Shown: positions 1-9,363, counted from the stretch's first letter. The stretch is 64,000 nucleotides of DNA from Profundibacter amoris (GCF_003544895.1 NZ_CP032125.1:1502001-1566000); one strand, 5' to 3'. A program made the numbers and translations. Notes: generated from the sequence alone by a model not told the origin.

Positions 1-503
1 TGCCCGGTGCGCGGGTGGTTGATCTGGGCTGCGCCCCCGGTGGCTGGCTTCAGGTTGCGGTGCCGCGCATCAATTCGCTGGGCGAACGCAAGGGCAAGGC
101 GGTTGGCCGTCTGATCGGGGTTGACCTGCAACAGGTTGAACCGGTGCCGGGGGCAGAAATCCATGTGCTGGACTTCATGGCGGACGGGGCCGATGATCTG
201 GTCAAAAACTGGCTGGGCGGCAAGGCCGATGTGGTGATGTCCGACATGGCCGCCAAGGCCTCGGGCCACAAACAGACCGATCATATGCGCATCATGGCCC
301 TGTGCGAGACCGCGGCCTATTTCGCCTTTGACGTGCTGGAAGAGGGCGGCACATTCATCGCCAAGGTTCTGGCCGGCGGGGCCGAGGGTGATTTGCAAAA
401 GCTGTTGAAGATGAAGTTCACCAAAGTGGCGAATGTGAAACCGCCCGCCAGCCGGTCGGACAGCTCCGAAAAATTCGTGGTGGCCACAGGGTTTCGGGGA
501 TAA
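1..503 (+). CDS. rlmE: 23S rRNA (uridine-2'-O)-methyltransferase RlmE, 3' part
   Basis: RlmE (FtsJ/RrmJ) transfers a methyl group from SAM to the 2'-OH of a conserved uridine in the 23S rRNA A-loop. The frame is open from the left edge, so the N-terminus is outside the window; an internal GTG at 15 is not the real start. Visible signatures are the SAM-binding motif I ([11 protein letters not shown], bases 15-47), the SDMA motif, an FIAKV segment with the catalytic-type lysine, and the C-terminal [17 protein letters not shown] block that carries the last residue of the family's KDKE tetrad. It stops 10 bases before the DUF202 reading frame. Identification is firm; only completeness is unknown. 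Confidence 0.93.
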   Translation, partial: PGARVVDLGCAPGGWLQVAVPRINSLGERKGKAVGRLIGVDLQQVEPVPGAEIHVLDFMADGADDLVKNWLGGKADVVMSDMAAKASGHKQTDHMRIMALCETAAYFAFDVLEEGGTFIAKVLAGGAEGDLQKLLKMKFTKVANVKPPASRSDSSEKFVVATGFRG

Positions 504-534
504 TCCTTTGTGAATGCAAAACCGTAGGTACGGG

Positions 535-897
535 ATGAAAGACAAAGAACCTGATACAACCGCACTGGCGCTGGACCGAACAGTTCTGGCCAATGAGCGC
601 ACCTTTCAGGCATGGATCCGCACAGGGCTATCGGCACTTGCCGCCGGTCTTGGGGTGGCAAAGTTCTTGCAAGATTCAATGCCCCTCTGGATGCTTCTGG
701 CAATTGCGGCCGTTCTGATTGTCCTGAGCATCGCCGCCTTTCTACAGGCATCGTGGCGTTACACACACCTTCATCTTCGCATTGCAGATCTGGATGTGGA
801 TGCAACACCGCTGTGGCTGGTAAGAGCCATCAGCTTTTTACTGGCCGGATGTTCGTTTCTGGCACTTGCAGGGATATTTCTGGCAGTGTTTTGGTAG
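535..897 (+). CDS. DUF202 (YidH-type) small inner-membrane protein
   Basis: A 120-residue membrane protein of the DUF202 family, whose function is unknown. The family signature LANERTFQAWIRTGLSAL is at about residues 18-35, followed by hydrophobic segments near 34-46, 52-72 and 97-118. An ATG at 514 in the same frame would add seven residues; the ATG at 535 is preferred because an AGG lies about nine bases upstream and the extra residues are not family-like. It follows rlmE closely on the same strand and may be cotranscribed with it. Confidence 0.8.
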   Translation: MKDKEPDTTALALDRTVLANERTFQAWIRTGLSALAAGLGVAKFLQDSMPLWMLLAIAAVLIVLSIAAFLQASWRYTHLHLRIADLDVDATPLWLVRAISFLLAGCSFLALAGIFLAVFW

Positions 898-1301
898 GAT
901 GCTATGGGCGCCAACACTGTTTGTCGGGGCGCATAATAATATAAGCATTTATAAGAGGTGTGACGGGCAGCCTTGACCGAGATCAGCTAAAGCGAACTTT
1001 GCTTTGTTTCAACCCGGTCGATTTACCACGACCCGCCGGGCAAAACACATACGCAGAGGCAATCTGTTCTCGGGATTGTTGTCAACAACATGCATATTGC
1101 TCGAAATTATCCTGACCGAAAGCCATTGTGTCACATACTAAAATGGCAAGAGTATGCTAATTTTTATTCTATAGAGCTAAGGTTTGCCGAACTGGTATAG
1201 AGCAGGCCGAATTATTACGCTAGTGGATTTTAGTAATCAGTCTTTGAACCATGCCCAGAGGCATATTTGATGACGAAATAGACCCATAAAAAAGTGATTA
1301 C
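898..1301. other. AT-rich intergenic region before galU
   Basis: 404 bases with no convincing gene on either strand. The right half (about 1130-1300) is clearly AT-richer than the flanking genes and is the likely site of the galU promoter. No riboswitch, tRNA or strong hairpin was recognised. Confidence 0.5.
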
Positions 1302-2216
1302 ATGAGCAGTAAAATCAATCAGCGAAAAATCCGAAAAGCAGTATTTCCAGTTGCCGGAATGGGAACCAGATTTCTTCCTGCGACAAAGGCAATGCCCAAG
1401 GAGCTTTTGCCGATCATCGACAAGCCAATTATTCAATACGCGGTTGAAGAGGCCATCGAGGCAGGAATAACCGAACTTGTCTTTGTCACCGGCCGGACCA
1501 AACGGGCGATCGAGGATCATTTCGATCATAGTCCGGAACTTGAAATGCTGTTGGAAAGCCGTGGTAAAAACGCATTGGCTGAACAGATCCGCGAGATAAT
1601 TCCACCCGATATTCACTGTATTTTTGTGCGCCAGCCCGAGGCCCTTGGCCTTGGACACGCCATATTATGCGCCGAACCAGTCATTGGCGATGCCCCCTTT
1701 GCGGTCTTGCTTCCGGACGACATGATGGCTGGCTCAACCAAGCCAACCTCGGATCTGGTAAAGTTTTTTGAAACAACCGGCCGGCCTTCGATTTCAGTTC
1801 TGTCTGTGCCCGATGAATCCGTTGGAAAATACGGAATAATCAAACCTTGTAACGATATTAATGACCAGCACATCCCGTTTTCTGCAATCGTTGAAAAACC
1901 GGAAACCGGACAGGCGCCCTCTAATTATGCTTCGGTGGGACGGTATGTTTTTACAGCCGAGGTTTTTGATCATCTACGCACCATTTCGCCCGGGGTCGGC
2001 AACGAATACCAACTTACCGATGCCATCAACGCCCAGGCCCAAAACAAGTCAATGGATGCCGTCCCAATTCGTTGTCATCGTTACGATTGCGGATCAAAGC
2101 TTGGCTATATCGAGGCAATTCTGGACCATGCGCTTTGGCATGAGGAATTTGGACCCTCGGTGCGCGCTCTTCTGCATGACAGGATAACCGCACTATCCTC
2201 AGAAGGGGCAAATTGA
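1302..2216 (+). CDS. galU: UTP-glucose-1-phosphate uridylyltransferase
   Basis: GalU makes UDP-glucose from UTP and glucose-1-phosphate, the entry point to the UDP-sugars used by the neighbouring genes. The 304-residue length is normal. The nucleotidyltransferase signature GMGTRFLPATKAMPKELLPI lies at residues 19-38, the LPDDMM metal-binding segment is in the middle, and the VEKP and GRYVF motifs follow. The ATG at 1302 is chosen because the N-terminal beta strand KAVFPVAGMGTR begins about ten residues later; its ribosome site is weak. It is followed after 76 bases by ugd on the same strand, so the pair plausibly forms a UDP-glucuronate supply operon. Confidence 0.95.
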   Translation: MSSKINQRKIRKAVFPVAGMGTRFLPATKAMPKELLPIIDKPIIQYAVEEAIEAGITELVFVTGRTKRAIEDHFDHSPELEMLLESRGKNALAEQIREIIPPDIHCIFVRQPEALGLGHAILCAEPVIGDAPFAVLLPDDMMAGSTKPTSDLVKFFETTGRPSISVLSVPDESVGKYGIIKPCNDINDQHIPFSAIVEKPETGQAPSNYASVGRYVFTAEVFDHLRTISPGVGNEYQLTDAINAQAQNKSMDAVPIRCHRYDCGSKLGYIEAILDHALWHEEFGPSVRALLHDRITALSSEGAN

Positions 2217-2292
2217 ACAATTCCGAGACTGTATTGAAAGATTGAATTGGCGCAGGAGACGAAAACACCTGCGCCCGAAAAGGGAGATTGGA

Positions 2293-3471
2293 ATGGCGAA
2301 GAAATACAAAGTTGCGGTGGCTGGCTTGGGCTATGTTGGAATGTCGCTGGCCACATTGCTGGCACGCAAACATCAGGTTATCGCCTTCGATATCGACCCC
2401 GTGCGCGTTGAAACAGTTAATTCCGGCCGCTCTACAGTGGCGGATCCCGAAATCGAAAACGTGCTGGAAAAGAAGATACTGGACCTCTCGGCGACGCTGG
2501 ATGCAGCACAGGCGTTTTCGGGCGCAGATTTCATCATCGTTGCGGCGCCAACAAACTATGATAGTCAAGAACACTATTTTGATACGAAAGCCGTTGAATC
2601 GGTCATCAAGCAGGCGCGCCAACACAACAAAACGGCGCTGATCGTTATCAAATCCACAATACCGGTCGGTTTCACTGCGCAACAGAGACAGGCCCTTGGG
2701 GACGACAGGATCGCTTTCTCTCCCGAGTTCCTGCGCGAGGGGAAGGCGCTTTATGACAACCTCTACCCGTCCCGTATTATTGTTGGCAGCAAATCCGAGG
2801 AGGCCGTACAGTTTGCCGAAATGCTGCGAGACGCGAGCCGGAACCCGCAAGTGGACATCCTGCTATCCGGATCAAATGAAGCCGAAGCCGTTAAGCTGTT
2901 TGCCAACACCTACCTTGCAACGCGCATCGCATTTTTCAACGAACTGGACAGTTTTGGCATGGCGCAAGGTATGAATGTCAAAGAAATCATCGAAGGTGTG
3001 TGTCTGGATCCCAGAATTGGCGGCGGTTACAACAATCCCTCTTTTGGATATGGCGGGTATTGCCTTCCCAAAGATACCAAACAGCTATTGGCAAATTACC
3101 GGAACATACCCCACCAGCTTGTTCAGGCTGTGGTGGAGTCAAATTCGTCCCGCAAGGATTATATTGCTGAACAGATTGTCAATCTCGGGGCTGAAACCCT
3201 CGGGGTTTACAGGCTGACGATGAAGCAAGGTTCGGACAATATGCGAAGTTCGGCCATGCATGATATCGTCAAGCGCCTTCTGGCCGAGGGGGCGCGGGTT
3301 ATTGTCTATGAACCGATGCTGAAGGCAGATCAGCTTGCCGGTGTTGAGATCGTCGGAGACCTGACTGAATTCTTGCAGCGGTCAGATGTCGTGATTTGCA
3401 ACCGACGTGACAAGAACCTTAAAAACTTCACGGGATCTGTTTTCACGCGCGACATTTTTGGCGTGGACTGA
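2293..3471 (+). CDS. ugd: UDP-glucose 6-dehydrogenase
   Basis: Ugd oxidises UDP-glucose to UDP-glucuronate with two NAD. The 392-residue protein is the short E. coli-like form. It shows the NAD-binding GLGYVG at residues 11-16, the central dimer region with NELDSF, and the catalytic cysteine C257 in GGYCLPKDT, followed by the C-terminal UDP-binding Rossmann domain. The ATG at 2293 is preferred over an upstream in-frame ATG at 2242: it has a GGGAGA ribosome site seven bases upstream and starts directly before the first beta strand. Its product is the substrate of UXS, encoded on the other strand at 7923-8975. Confidence 0.95.
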   Translation: MAKKYKVAVAGLGYVGMSLATLLARKHQVIAFDIDPVRVETVNSGRSTVADPEIENVLEKKILDLSATLDAAQAFSGADFIIVAAPTNYDSQEHYFDTKAVESVIKQARQHNKTALIVIKSTIPVGFTAQQRQALGDDRIAFSPEFLREGKALYDNLYPSRIIVGSKSEEAVQFAEMLRDASRNPQVDILLSGSNEAEAVKLFANTYLATRIAFFNELDSFGMAQGMNVKEIIEGVCLDPRIGGGYNNPSFGYGGYCLPKDTKQLLANYRNIPHQLVQAVVESNSSRKDYIAEQIVNLGAETLGVYRLTMKQGSDNMRSSAMHDIVKRLLAEGARVIVYEPMLKADQLAGVEIVGDLTEFLQRSDVVICNRRDKNLKNFTGSVFTRDIFGVD

Positions 3472-3618
3472 ACGGCGTTTTCTATCGGTTCTGGCCAAAG
3501 ATATGCGAGCCGGCACGCACCGCTTTGTCCGTAAGTGATAAGGGGTGGAGGCGTGAGCAACCAAAACGGCCGCACAATGGCGGCGCGTTCACGTTTTCTA
3601 ACTGTTGACAGATGCGCC

Positions 3619-3915
3619 TTAGCGGCGATGGCACTTTGATTGTTTCCCAAAGCCCGCCGCTGAACAAATCCACGCGCCGTTTCCGAGAGAGGGTGTGCTT
3701 GAGGCCTTGATCACGCGAACAGGATTCGAAACCTTCTGGTTGGCAAGCCAGTCAAAGCGGGCCGAGCCATGTCCAGCAACCGTGGTTTTCTGGACGACAC
3801 CGTTCTTGTCAATTTGAGAGGCCTGCGCCTCTTGAACCGGAATTGTAAGGCCAATACCAGCCACCAATAAAGACGAAAGAATAACGTATTTCGATTTTCT
3901 CAAAAGAATGTTCAC
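3619..3915 (-). CDS. small secreted protein, function unknown
   Basis: A 98-residue protein with a basic N-terminus, a hydrophobic stretch (about residues 10-25) and a plausible signal-peptidase site around QEAQAS, so it is probably exported. The mature part is about 65 residues and ends in a C-terminal block with two cysteines (NGAWICSAAGFG followed by KQSKC), possibly one disulfide. From memory, short exported proteins with such an ending occur in other Rhodobacterales. It faces ugd convergently and stands alone. No function is assigned. Confidence 0.6.
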   Translation of the reverse strand: MNILLRKSKYVILSSLLVAGIGLTIPVQEAQASQIDKNGVVQKTTVAGHGSARFDWLANQKVSNPVRVIKASSTPSLGNGAWICSAAGFGKQSKCHRR

Positions 3916-4113
3916 AGCTTATCCCTCATTTTTTTAAGACCCCTCTCAAAACGTGTCAGAGACGGATCTCATGTTTTTCATTAGAGCCTTAGTGATGAAA
4001 AAGAGGCGTAGCGGTCAAGGCAGGCAAAAATTGGGCAGAAGCTGGACCTACATGTGGCGACTGGATATTGCGCGAATTGCGGGTAAATAATCTATATATT
4101 ACAACTTTCTAGA

Positions 4114-4146
4114 CGAAAAAAAGGCGAGCCCCTCTCAGGGCTCACC
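4114..4146 (-). terminator. intrinsic terminator of the uxs operon
   Basis: Read on the minus strand, a nine-base stem (GGTGAGCCC with GGGCTCGCC, loop TGAGAG-like) is followed directly by a run of seven T. It lies about 30 bases after the stop of the last gene of the uxs-galE-GT2-GH26 operon, where a terminator is expected. Confidence 0.8.
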
Positions 4147-4175
4147 TCGGCGGAAATCCTCTCAAATCTTAGCGT

Positions 4176-5084
4176 TTAGTCGAGAACCTGGTTTTTTATA
4201 CGCCAATCCGGCGCGCCAAACCCCTCGGGCCATGGATAAACTTCGGGGAAATTGAAGTAGACCACACCAACCAAAGACGGGTATTCGGGGTTACTGGCCC
4301 GCACGCTGTTTTTCCATGCGTCGACATATGGGGCTTTCCCGACATAGCCAAGCTCTGCCACAACAACCGGTTTTCCGAACTTTGCGGCGCGTTCGTAGCG
4401 CGGTCCGAAAACCTCGTCGAATGTCCGGTCGTGGCCAAATTTGGCCTTATCCCACGCTTGCAGGCCGAAAACGGTCAGACCCACCAGATCGGCATATTCG
4501 TCACCCGGATAATATTTCGCCATGTCTTTGTTACCCAGAGGCGACCACATCAGGTTGATGTTGGGCGCGTCCTCTTTGCAGATGCCAACCATTCGACGAT
4601 AGGCCTTGATAAACTCTTCCGGTTTCCAGCCCGACCAGATGAACTGACCGCTCTTGTCATCCATTTCGTGCATAAATCGCAATGTAACCGGACTTTTGAG
4701 CGTGCCCAGAATTTCACAGATCGCGTGCATATTCGCGTCATAAGCGCCGGAAAAGATACCGTTCTTCAGATACTTTGCGGTATTTCGCTGGCTGCGGGAC
4801 CAGGTCCATGGTTCGACCGTTACCAACAAGGCCCTGTTGCGTTCGAACGCATATTCATCGGCATCGTTCAGCGAGGGCAGATACACATCTTCCCAGGGCA
4901 AAAACAGGTGTTCAACGGTAACATCGCGCACGGCTGAAAAATCACCATCCGGATCATAAACGCCAAAGGGAATATCACCGGGCGGGGTCTGCACCTGGGC
5001 GTTGGCGGCAAAGCCAACCAATGCCCAAAGCCCCAAGCCAAGTGCCAGATATTTCGCAAAAGGTTTCTTAAATGCAGCCATCAT
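4176..5084 (-). CDS. exported GH26-like glycoside hydrolase family protein
   Basis: A 302-residue protein with a signal peptide (hydrophobic residues about 12-28, likely cleavage after FAANA). The mature part reads like a GH26 beta-mannanase-type (beta/alpha)8 domain: the PFGVYDPDGDFS start, LRFMHEMD near the middle (histidine plus acidic residue where the acid/base is expected) and VVAELGY late (candidate nucleophile glutamate). A role in trimming or releasing the polysaccharide made by the upstream synthase is inferred from position only. It overlaps the GT2 gene by four bases (ATGA type). ATG at 5084 or 5081; an AGGAGGA ribosome site fits both. Substrate is unknown. Confidence 0.75.
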   Translation of the reverse strand: MMAAFKKPFAKYLALGLGLWALVGFAANAQVQTPPGDIPFGVYDPDGDFSAVRDVTVEHLFLPWEDVYLPSLNDADEYAFERNRALLVTVEPWTWSRSQRNTAKYLKNGIFSGAYDANMHAICEILGTLKSPVTLRFMHEMDDKSGQFIWSGWKPEEFIKAYRRMVGICKEDAPNINLMWSPLGNKDMAKYYPGDEYADLVGLTVFGLQAWDKAKFGHDRTFDEVFGPRYERAAKFGKPVVVAELGYVGKAPYVDAWKNSVRASNPEYPSLVGVVYFNFPEVYPWPEGFGAPDWRIKNQVLD

Positions 5085-6928
5085 GGCGCTTCCTCCTCAG
5101 AGTTAAATAACCCGATCCAGCCGGGGGCGAACCTAACATGAAAATCTCCCGGTTTACCTTGTCCGGCCCCGGCAACAATGTACTCTACCTTTGTAATTCT
5201 CAAAGGCTGTAGCCCGTAGGCCAAAGCATGAAGGCCTACCTCTCCTCTCATGATAATTGCTGTGACGAAAAGCGCCATGATCAAGATCAACGAGCCTATT
5301 TGAAGCGCCAGCTTCGTTCCCAATTTCGATAAGCTGCTGCTTTCTTGGCGAAGGTGATGGATTATCGTGACGGCCAATACAGCGACGTAAGCGACCGCAT
5401 TCATCAGTGCCAAAAGATAGAAACCCCGCGCTTCGGTCAGGTCGTCCTGAACAAGCACGGGAATGATCGCCCCCAGGGCAAGAAACGCATAAAGCATGAC
5501 AATGCTGTTGGGCAAATCGCGACTTGCGGCTTCTCCCTTGGGGGTAATCCGGAAATCAACGAAACGACCGGTGATCCTGTCTCGCACTGCCATGGTAACG
5601 CCCCATAACACCCAGGGCCATTGCAGAATGGGAAACAACATTCTTTCCCAGGATAAAATCGGCGCGTCGGTCGGCCGCAGCAATTTGTCCCGCTTGATCG
5701 CAATCACTATGAACAGTGGAATGATCCCCATCGGAAGAACATGCCCGATAAACGCCGGATAGGTTACGTCCACAAAACGGACATCAAAAACAACGGCAAT
5801 AATTGGCACAATGTACATAAACGCCATTACGATCGAAAACAGTGCGTACCAGATCTGACTGAATCCGAACAGGAACTTCAGCCGAAATGGAAGGTGCCCC
5901 AGATAACGGGGGGTATAGCGCAAAAGCAGTGACACAAGGCTGCGTGACCATTGGAATTCCTGTGTCACCAAATCCGGCAGGCTGGCAGGTCCGTCCCCGA
6001 TTGCAATTGCATCAATCGCGTGAACACCGCGCCAGCCGGCTGCCGATATCAACATCGTTGTTGAATGGTCTTCGGCCAATTCCGGGCCAAGTCCGCCCGC
6101 TTGCTTCAATGCTTTCGTGCGCACCGCATAGTGTGACCCTATGCACATGGGCGTAAACAGCTTGGTGTAACCGGCCTGCAAAACACCGTGGAAGCCTGCC
6201 TCGGTATACAACCGCGTTCGTACGGTCCAGTGCCCCTTGGCATTTGATGCGCAAATCGACGGCGCCGATACATATCCGACTTTCGGGTCGGCAAAGGGTC
6301 TGAGCATCTCTTTGAGGTAGCCCGGTTCCGGCACATGATCTGCATCCAGCTGCGAGACAATATCGTATTCGTCATAGCCCCAATGGTCATAGAAATACGC
6401 AAGATTGCCTTCTTTGCAGCGCGTGCGGCGGGGCCATGTCAATTGATGGTACTCCTCCACACCTTTGCGCGACGAGATGCGCACACCATGCTTGGAACAC
6501 CATTCGATCACTTCCTTGGTTGGATCTTCGTCGGCAAGCCAGGTATCGTGCGGATACTCTTGCGACAGCATCGCTTCCAACGTTTTTCGGGTGACTTCGA
6601 AGGGTTCCGATGGCGTCTTTGTGACAATCATCGCAACTTTCCATTGCCCAGGCTTTGGGTCGGGCGCAACAGGACGATGGGCCTGCAGAAACACCACCAC
6701 AAAGAACAGCTGCAAACTCCAGACCCAGACCAGCACGCCGGTCACCATCATGTACCGGCCCAGTCCGATGATGTGATCCGGATCAAACCACCAAATCCAG
6801 AACCAGGCCGAAAAGGCAAACCAGAGCACGGCGAGAAGTCTGTATTTGAATGCCTTCGCGCCCAAAAACAGCGGCTCTAGAAACGGCCGTGGCTCAAGAG
6901 CCGGATGACGTCGGCTGGTTGGTTTCAT
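5081..6928 (-). CDS. membrane GT2 processive glycosyltransferase (cellulose synthase-like)
   Basis: A 615-residue family 2 glycosyltransferase that probably polymerises and exports a polysaccharide at the inner membrane. Two N-terminal membrane segments (about 31-48 and 58-82) precede the GT-A domain. The DxD is D195-A-D197, and the acceptor-side acidic pair is E286-D287 in LAEDH. The usual QxxRW motif reads QEFQW (323-327), so the arginine is replaced. Several membrane helices follow (about 360-450 and 475-570). Its start overlaps the galE stop by four bases. Donor is not known; the operon could supply UDP-glucose, -galactose, -glucuronate or -xylose. Confidence 0.85.
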   Translation of the reverse strand: MKPTSRRHPALEPRPFLEPLFLGAKAFKYRLLAVLWFAFSAWFWIWWFDPDHIIGLGRYMMVTGVLVWVWSLQLFFVVVFLQAHRPVAPDPKPGQWKVAMIVTKTPSEPFEVTRKTLEAMLSQEYPHDTWLADEDPTKEVIEWCSKHGVRISSRKGVEEYHQLTWPRRTRCKEGNLAYFYDHWGYDEYDIVSQLDADHVPEPGYLKEMLRPFADPKVGYVSAPSICASNAKGHWTVRTRLYTEAGFHGVLQAGYTKLFTPMCIGSHYAVRTKALKQAGGLGPELAEDHSTTMLISAAGWRGVHAIDAIAIGDGPASLPDLVTQEFQWSRSLVSLLLRYTPRYLGHLPFRLKFLFGFSQIWYALFSIVMAFMYIVPIIAVVFDVRFVDVTYPAFIGHVLPMGIIPLFIVIAIKRDKLLRPTDAPILSWERMLFPILQWPWVLWGVTMAVRDRITGRFVDFRITPKGEAASRDLPNSIVMLYAFLALGAIIPVLVQDDLTEARGFYLLALMNAVAYVAVLAVTIIHHLRQESSSLSKLGTKLALQIGSLILIMALFVTAIIMRGEVGLHALAYGLQPLRITKVEYIVAGAGQGKPGDFHVRFAPGWIGLFNSEEEAP

Positions 6929-7926
6929 TCCCTTGAAACCCCGTTCCGGTCAGGCGCAAACCAGGGTGCGGCATCGCGTACGATCTGGTCGATGTCACTC
7001 CATTGTGGGTTAAACCCAAGGATTTCCCGAGACAGCTTCGCGCATGCGACAAGTTCCGGAGGATCGCCAGCGCGGCGCGGCGCTTCTATGACCGGAACCT
7101 TGAGGCCCGTGATCTGTTCGACCGCATCAGCGATTTGCCGCACGGATGTTCCAGTCCCGGTGCCAAGGTTTAACTTGAGCGAGCCGGCGTCGTTGGAAAT
7201 TGCGTCCAGCGCAAGCAGATGCGCCTGTGCAAGGTCGCTGACGTGGATGTAGTCGCGAATGCAGGTCCCGTCCGGTGTTGGATAGTCTGTCCCGAAAATT
7301 TTAAGGGGATCACCCGTCCCATAGGCCGCCATGATCGCTAACGGGACAAGATGCGTTTCCGGAAAATGCTGCTCTCCCAATTCGCCATCAGGATCGGCAC
7401 CGGCGGCATTGAAATATCGCAATGCCGCAATATGCAGATCACGGGATCGGGCCGCGTCTTCCAGCATCCATTCGCAAATTAGCTTGGTGCGGCCATAAGG
7501 GTTGATCGGGGCTTGCACCGTATCCTCGGCGATAGGCAGCTTCTGCGGCACACCGTAAGTTGCGCAAGATGACGAAAAAACGATTCTATTCACATCGGCT
7601 TGCTGCATCGCATCCAACAGCGCGATCATGCCGCCGACATTGTTGTCGTAATAAAGCAGCGGCTTTTCAACGCTCTCTCCGACATAGGCAAGGGCTGCAA
7701 AATGGATAACTGCTTCTATCTTTTCCCGCTGCAATGTTTCCAAAAGCAGTTCCCTGTCGCGCAGATCACCAATCACAAGAGGGCCCCATTTTACCGCCTC
7801 TGCATGACCCCGAGACAGGTTATCGTAAACGACGGGCTGCACGCCGGCTTCGCCCAGGGCCTTGCAGCAATGCGACCCGATATAACCGGCGCCACCGGTA
7901 ACGAGAACCCGTGATGGAAGGCTCAA
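6925..7926 (-). CDS. galE: UDP-glucose 4-epimerase
   Basis: GalE interconverts UDP-glucose and UDP-galactose; close relatives act on uronic or pentose nucleotides, so a UDP-glucuronate or UDP-xylose epimerase cannot be excluded. The 333-residue SDR protein has the NAD-binding TGGAGYIG at 10-17, the SSSCATYG active-site serine region, and the catalytic YGRTK pair Y144/K148. It lies between uxs and the GT2 synthase with four-base overlaps on both sides, which implies translational coupling. Confidence 0.9.
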   Translation of the reverse strand: MSLPSRVLVTGGAGYIGSHCCKALGEAGVQPVVYDNLSRGHAEAVKWGPLVIGDLRDRELLLETLQREKIEAVIHFAALAYVGESVEKPLLYYDNNVGGMIALLDAMQQADVNRIVFSSSCATYGVPQKLPIAEDTVQAPINPYGRTKLICEWMLEDAARSRDLHIAALRYFNAAGADPDGELGEQHFPETHLVPLAIMAAYGTGDPLKIFGTDYPTPDGTCIRDYIHVSDLAQAHLLALDAISNDAGSLKLNLGTGTGTSVRQIADAVEQITGLKVPVIEAPRRAGDPPELVACAKLSREILGFNPQWSDIDQIVRDAAPWFAPDRNGVSRE

Positions 7927-8975
7927 AGGATTGCCCCGACTTTCTCGCCCTCTTCGGGCCTCTGCCCCTGGGCTTGCGCAATTTCGCTTTTGAAATACTC
8001 GATGGTTGGAACCAAACCATCCCGCAGGGGCACTTTGGGCTCCCAGCCAAGTAGCATCTTGGCGCGCGTGATGTCGGGGCGCCGCTGCCGTGGATCATCT
8101 TGGGGAAGATCATGGTGGACCACGCCTTTGGCCGTCGGGATCATCTCTGAAACCAGTCCGGCCAATTCGTTGATGGTAAACTCTCCCTGATTGCCCAGAT
8201 TGATCGGGTCAACACCGCAGGTCTCGGATTCCATCAGCGAAATCAGGCCATTCAACAAGTCGTCAATATAACAAAACGAGCGCGTCTGCTCTCCGGTACC
8301 GTAAATGGTCAGCTCCTCGCCCTTCAACGCCTGAACGATAAAGTTCGAAACAACCCGCCCGTCTTCGGGATCCATCCGAGGGCCATAGGTATTAAAGATA
8401 CGCGCAATCCGGATATCGATCCCCGTCGCGCCGTGCATCTCGTGAAACAGGGTTTCTGCCGCCCTCTTGCCCTCGTCATAGCAGGCGCGTGGCCCAACAG
8501 TGCTCACCAGACCTCTATAGCTTTCGTTTTGCGGCGAAATATCGGGATCACCGTAAACTTCGGATGTCGAACACTGCAGAACCCGTGCCGATTTTGATTC
8601 GGCAAGTTCCAGAAGGTTCAGCGAACCAATTACCGAGGTCAAAAACGTGTGCACCGGATTTTTCTGGTATTTCGGCGGAGACGCGGGGCAGGCAAGGTTG
8701 TAAATCCGATCCACGCGGCCGCCAAGGCTGAACGGCTGAATGATATCATGCAGAAAAAAACGATAGTTTTCGTTTGGCAACAATTCGGCGATGTTTTCTT
8801 GCCGTCCGGTTTCCAGATTATCAATGCAGATAACCTGCCAACCGGCATCAAGCAGCCGCCTGGAGAGGTTGGATCCAATGAACCCGGCCCCACCGGCCAG
8901 CAGAACAACGCCTGCACCATGGTCTGCGTCTGCATCATCGAATTGCGGGTCAAACCGGTTGCTTATCTTTTTCAT
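7923..8975 (-). CDS. uxs: UDP-glucuronate decarboxylase (UDP-xylose synthase)
   Basis: UXS decarboxylates UDP-glucuronate to UDP-xylose. The 350-residue SDR protein has GGAGFIG at 28-34, the family-typical ACPASPPKYQKNP block (95-107), which separates it from dTDP-glucose dehydratases, the active-site STSEVYGDP, and the catalytic Y166/K170 in YDEGK. It is the first gene of the four-gene polysaccharide operon and uses the product of the nearby ugd. Its upstream region (9009-9141) is duplicated in inverted orientation at 23939-24071. Confidence 0.93.
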   Translation of the reverse strand: MKKISNRFDPQFDDADADHGAGVVLLAGGAGFIGSNLSRRLLDAGWQVICIDNLETGRQENIAELLPNENYRFFLHDIIQPFSLGGRVDRIYNLACPASPPKYQKNPVHTFLTSVIGSLNLLELAESKSARVLQCSTSEVYGDPDISPQNESYRGLVSTVGPRACYDEGKRAAETLFHEMHGATGIDIRIARIFNTYGPRMDPEDGRVVSNFIVQALKGEELTIYGTGEQTRSFCYIDDLLNGLISLMESETCGVDPINLGNQGEFTINELAGLVSEMIPTAKGVVHHDLPQDDPRQRRPDITRAKMLLGWEPKVPLRDGLVPTIEYFKSEIAQAQGQRPEEGEKVGAIL

Positions 8976-9008
8976 CCCAATTCCCCTTTAATAAATTTCC
9001 TTGTAATC

Positions 9009-9141
9009 GCAAAACTACCCTTCTGTAGTATTGCAAATATCATTCGGGGAAGGGCTGACACAAATCAAGAACATTGAAAATAATGACGCGCCGCTTGGCC
9101 AATATTGCCACAAATCGCATCAGTGATCTGAAGTTCCGGCT
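9009..9141 (+). repeat. 133-bp inverted repeat, chromosomal copy upstream of uxs
   Basis: This stretch, just upstream of uxs, matches the reverse complement of 23939-24071 over 133 bases with about five mismatches and no gaps. The match stops at the IS66 left end in the other copy. It presumably contains the uxs operon promoter, so the promoter region exists twice. Confidence 0.92.
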
Positions 9142-9363
9142 CTGTGTTTGTGTTGTCTGTCAAATGTCCCTTTCCTTGCAATTGCGATGGGTTTCTCTTT
9201 GCAATCTTTCGTGAACCCGGCAGACATGATCCGGTAGTGCTTGAACGATTAGCGCCCGGATTTACCATTTCCAAGTGTATCGCAAACGACTGAAATAAAG
9301 GGATTCGAACTCCTTAACCACCTTGTCATTCAAGATGTTAGAGGGACTTTTCATAGAAAGATA
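9142..9363. other. decayed recombinase tail left of the attachment repeat
   Basis: No intact gene. From about 9265 to 9363 the plus strand resembles the 3' end of the serine recombinase gene (50560-50668) at an estimated 70-80% of bases in the better part. Translated pieces such as GIRTP and SFKMLEGL correspond to GLRTP and PFKVLEGL of the intact protein, but stops and a frameshift break the frame. It is best read as the last remnant of a second, related element. The part 9142-9265 holds nothing I recognise. Confidence 0.65.

Noticed and set aside
1230-1658. Minus-strand frame opposite galU
   Set aside because: Antisense shadow of a well-identified gene, no family resemblance.
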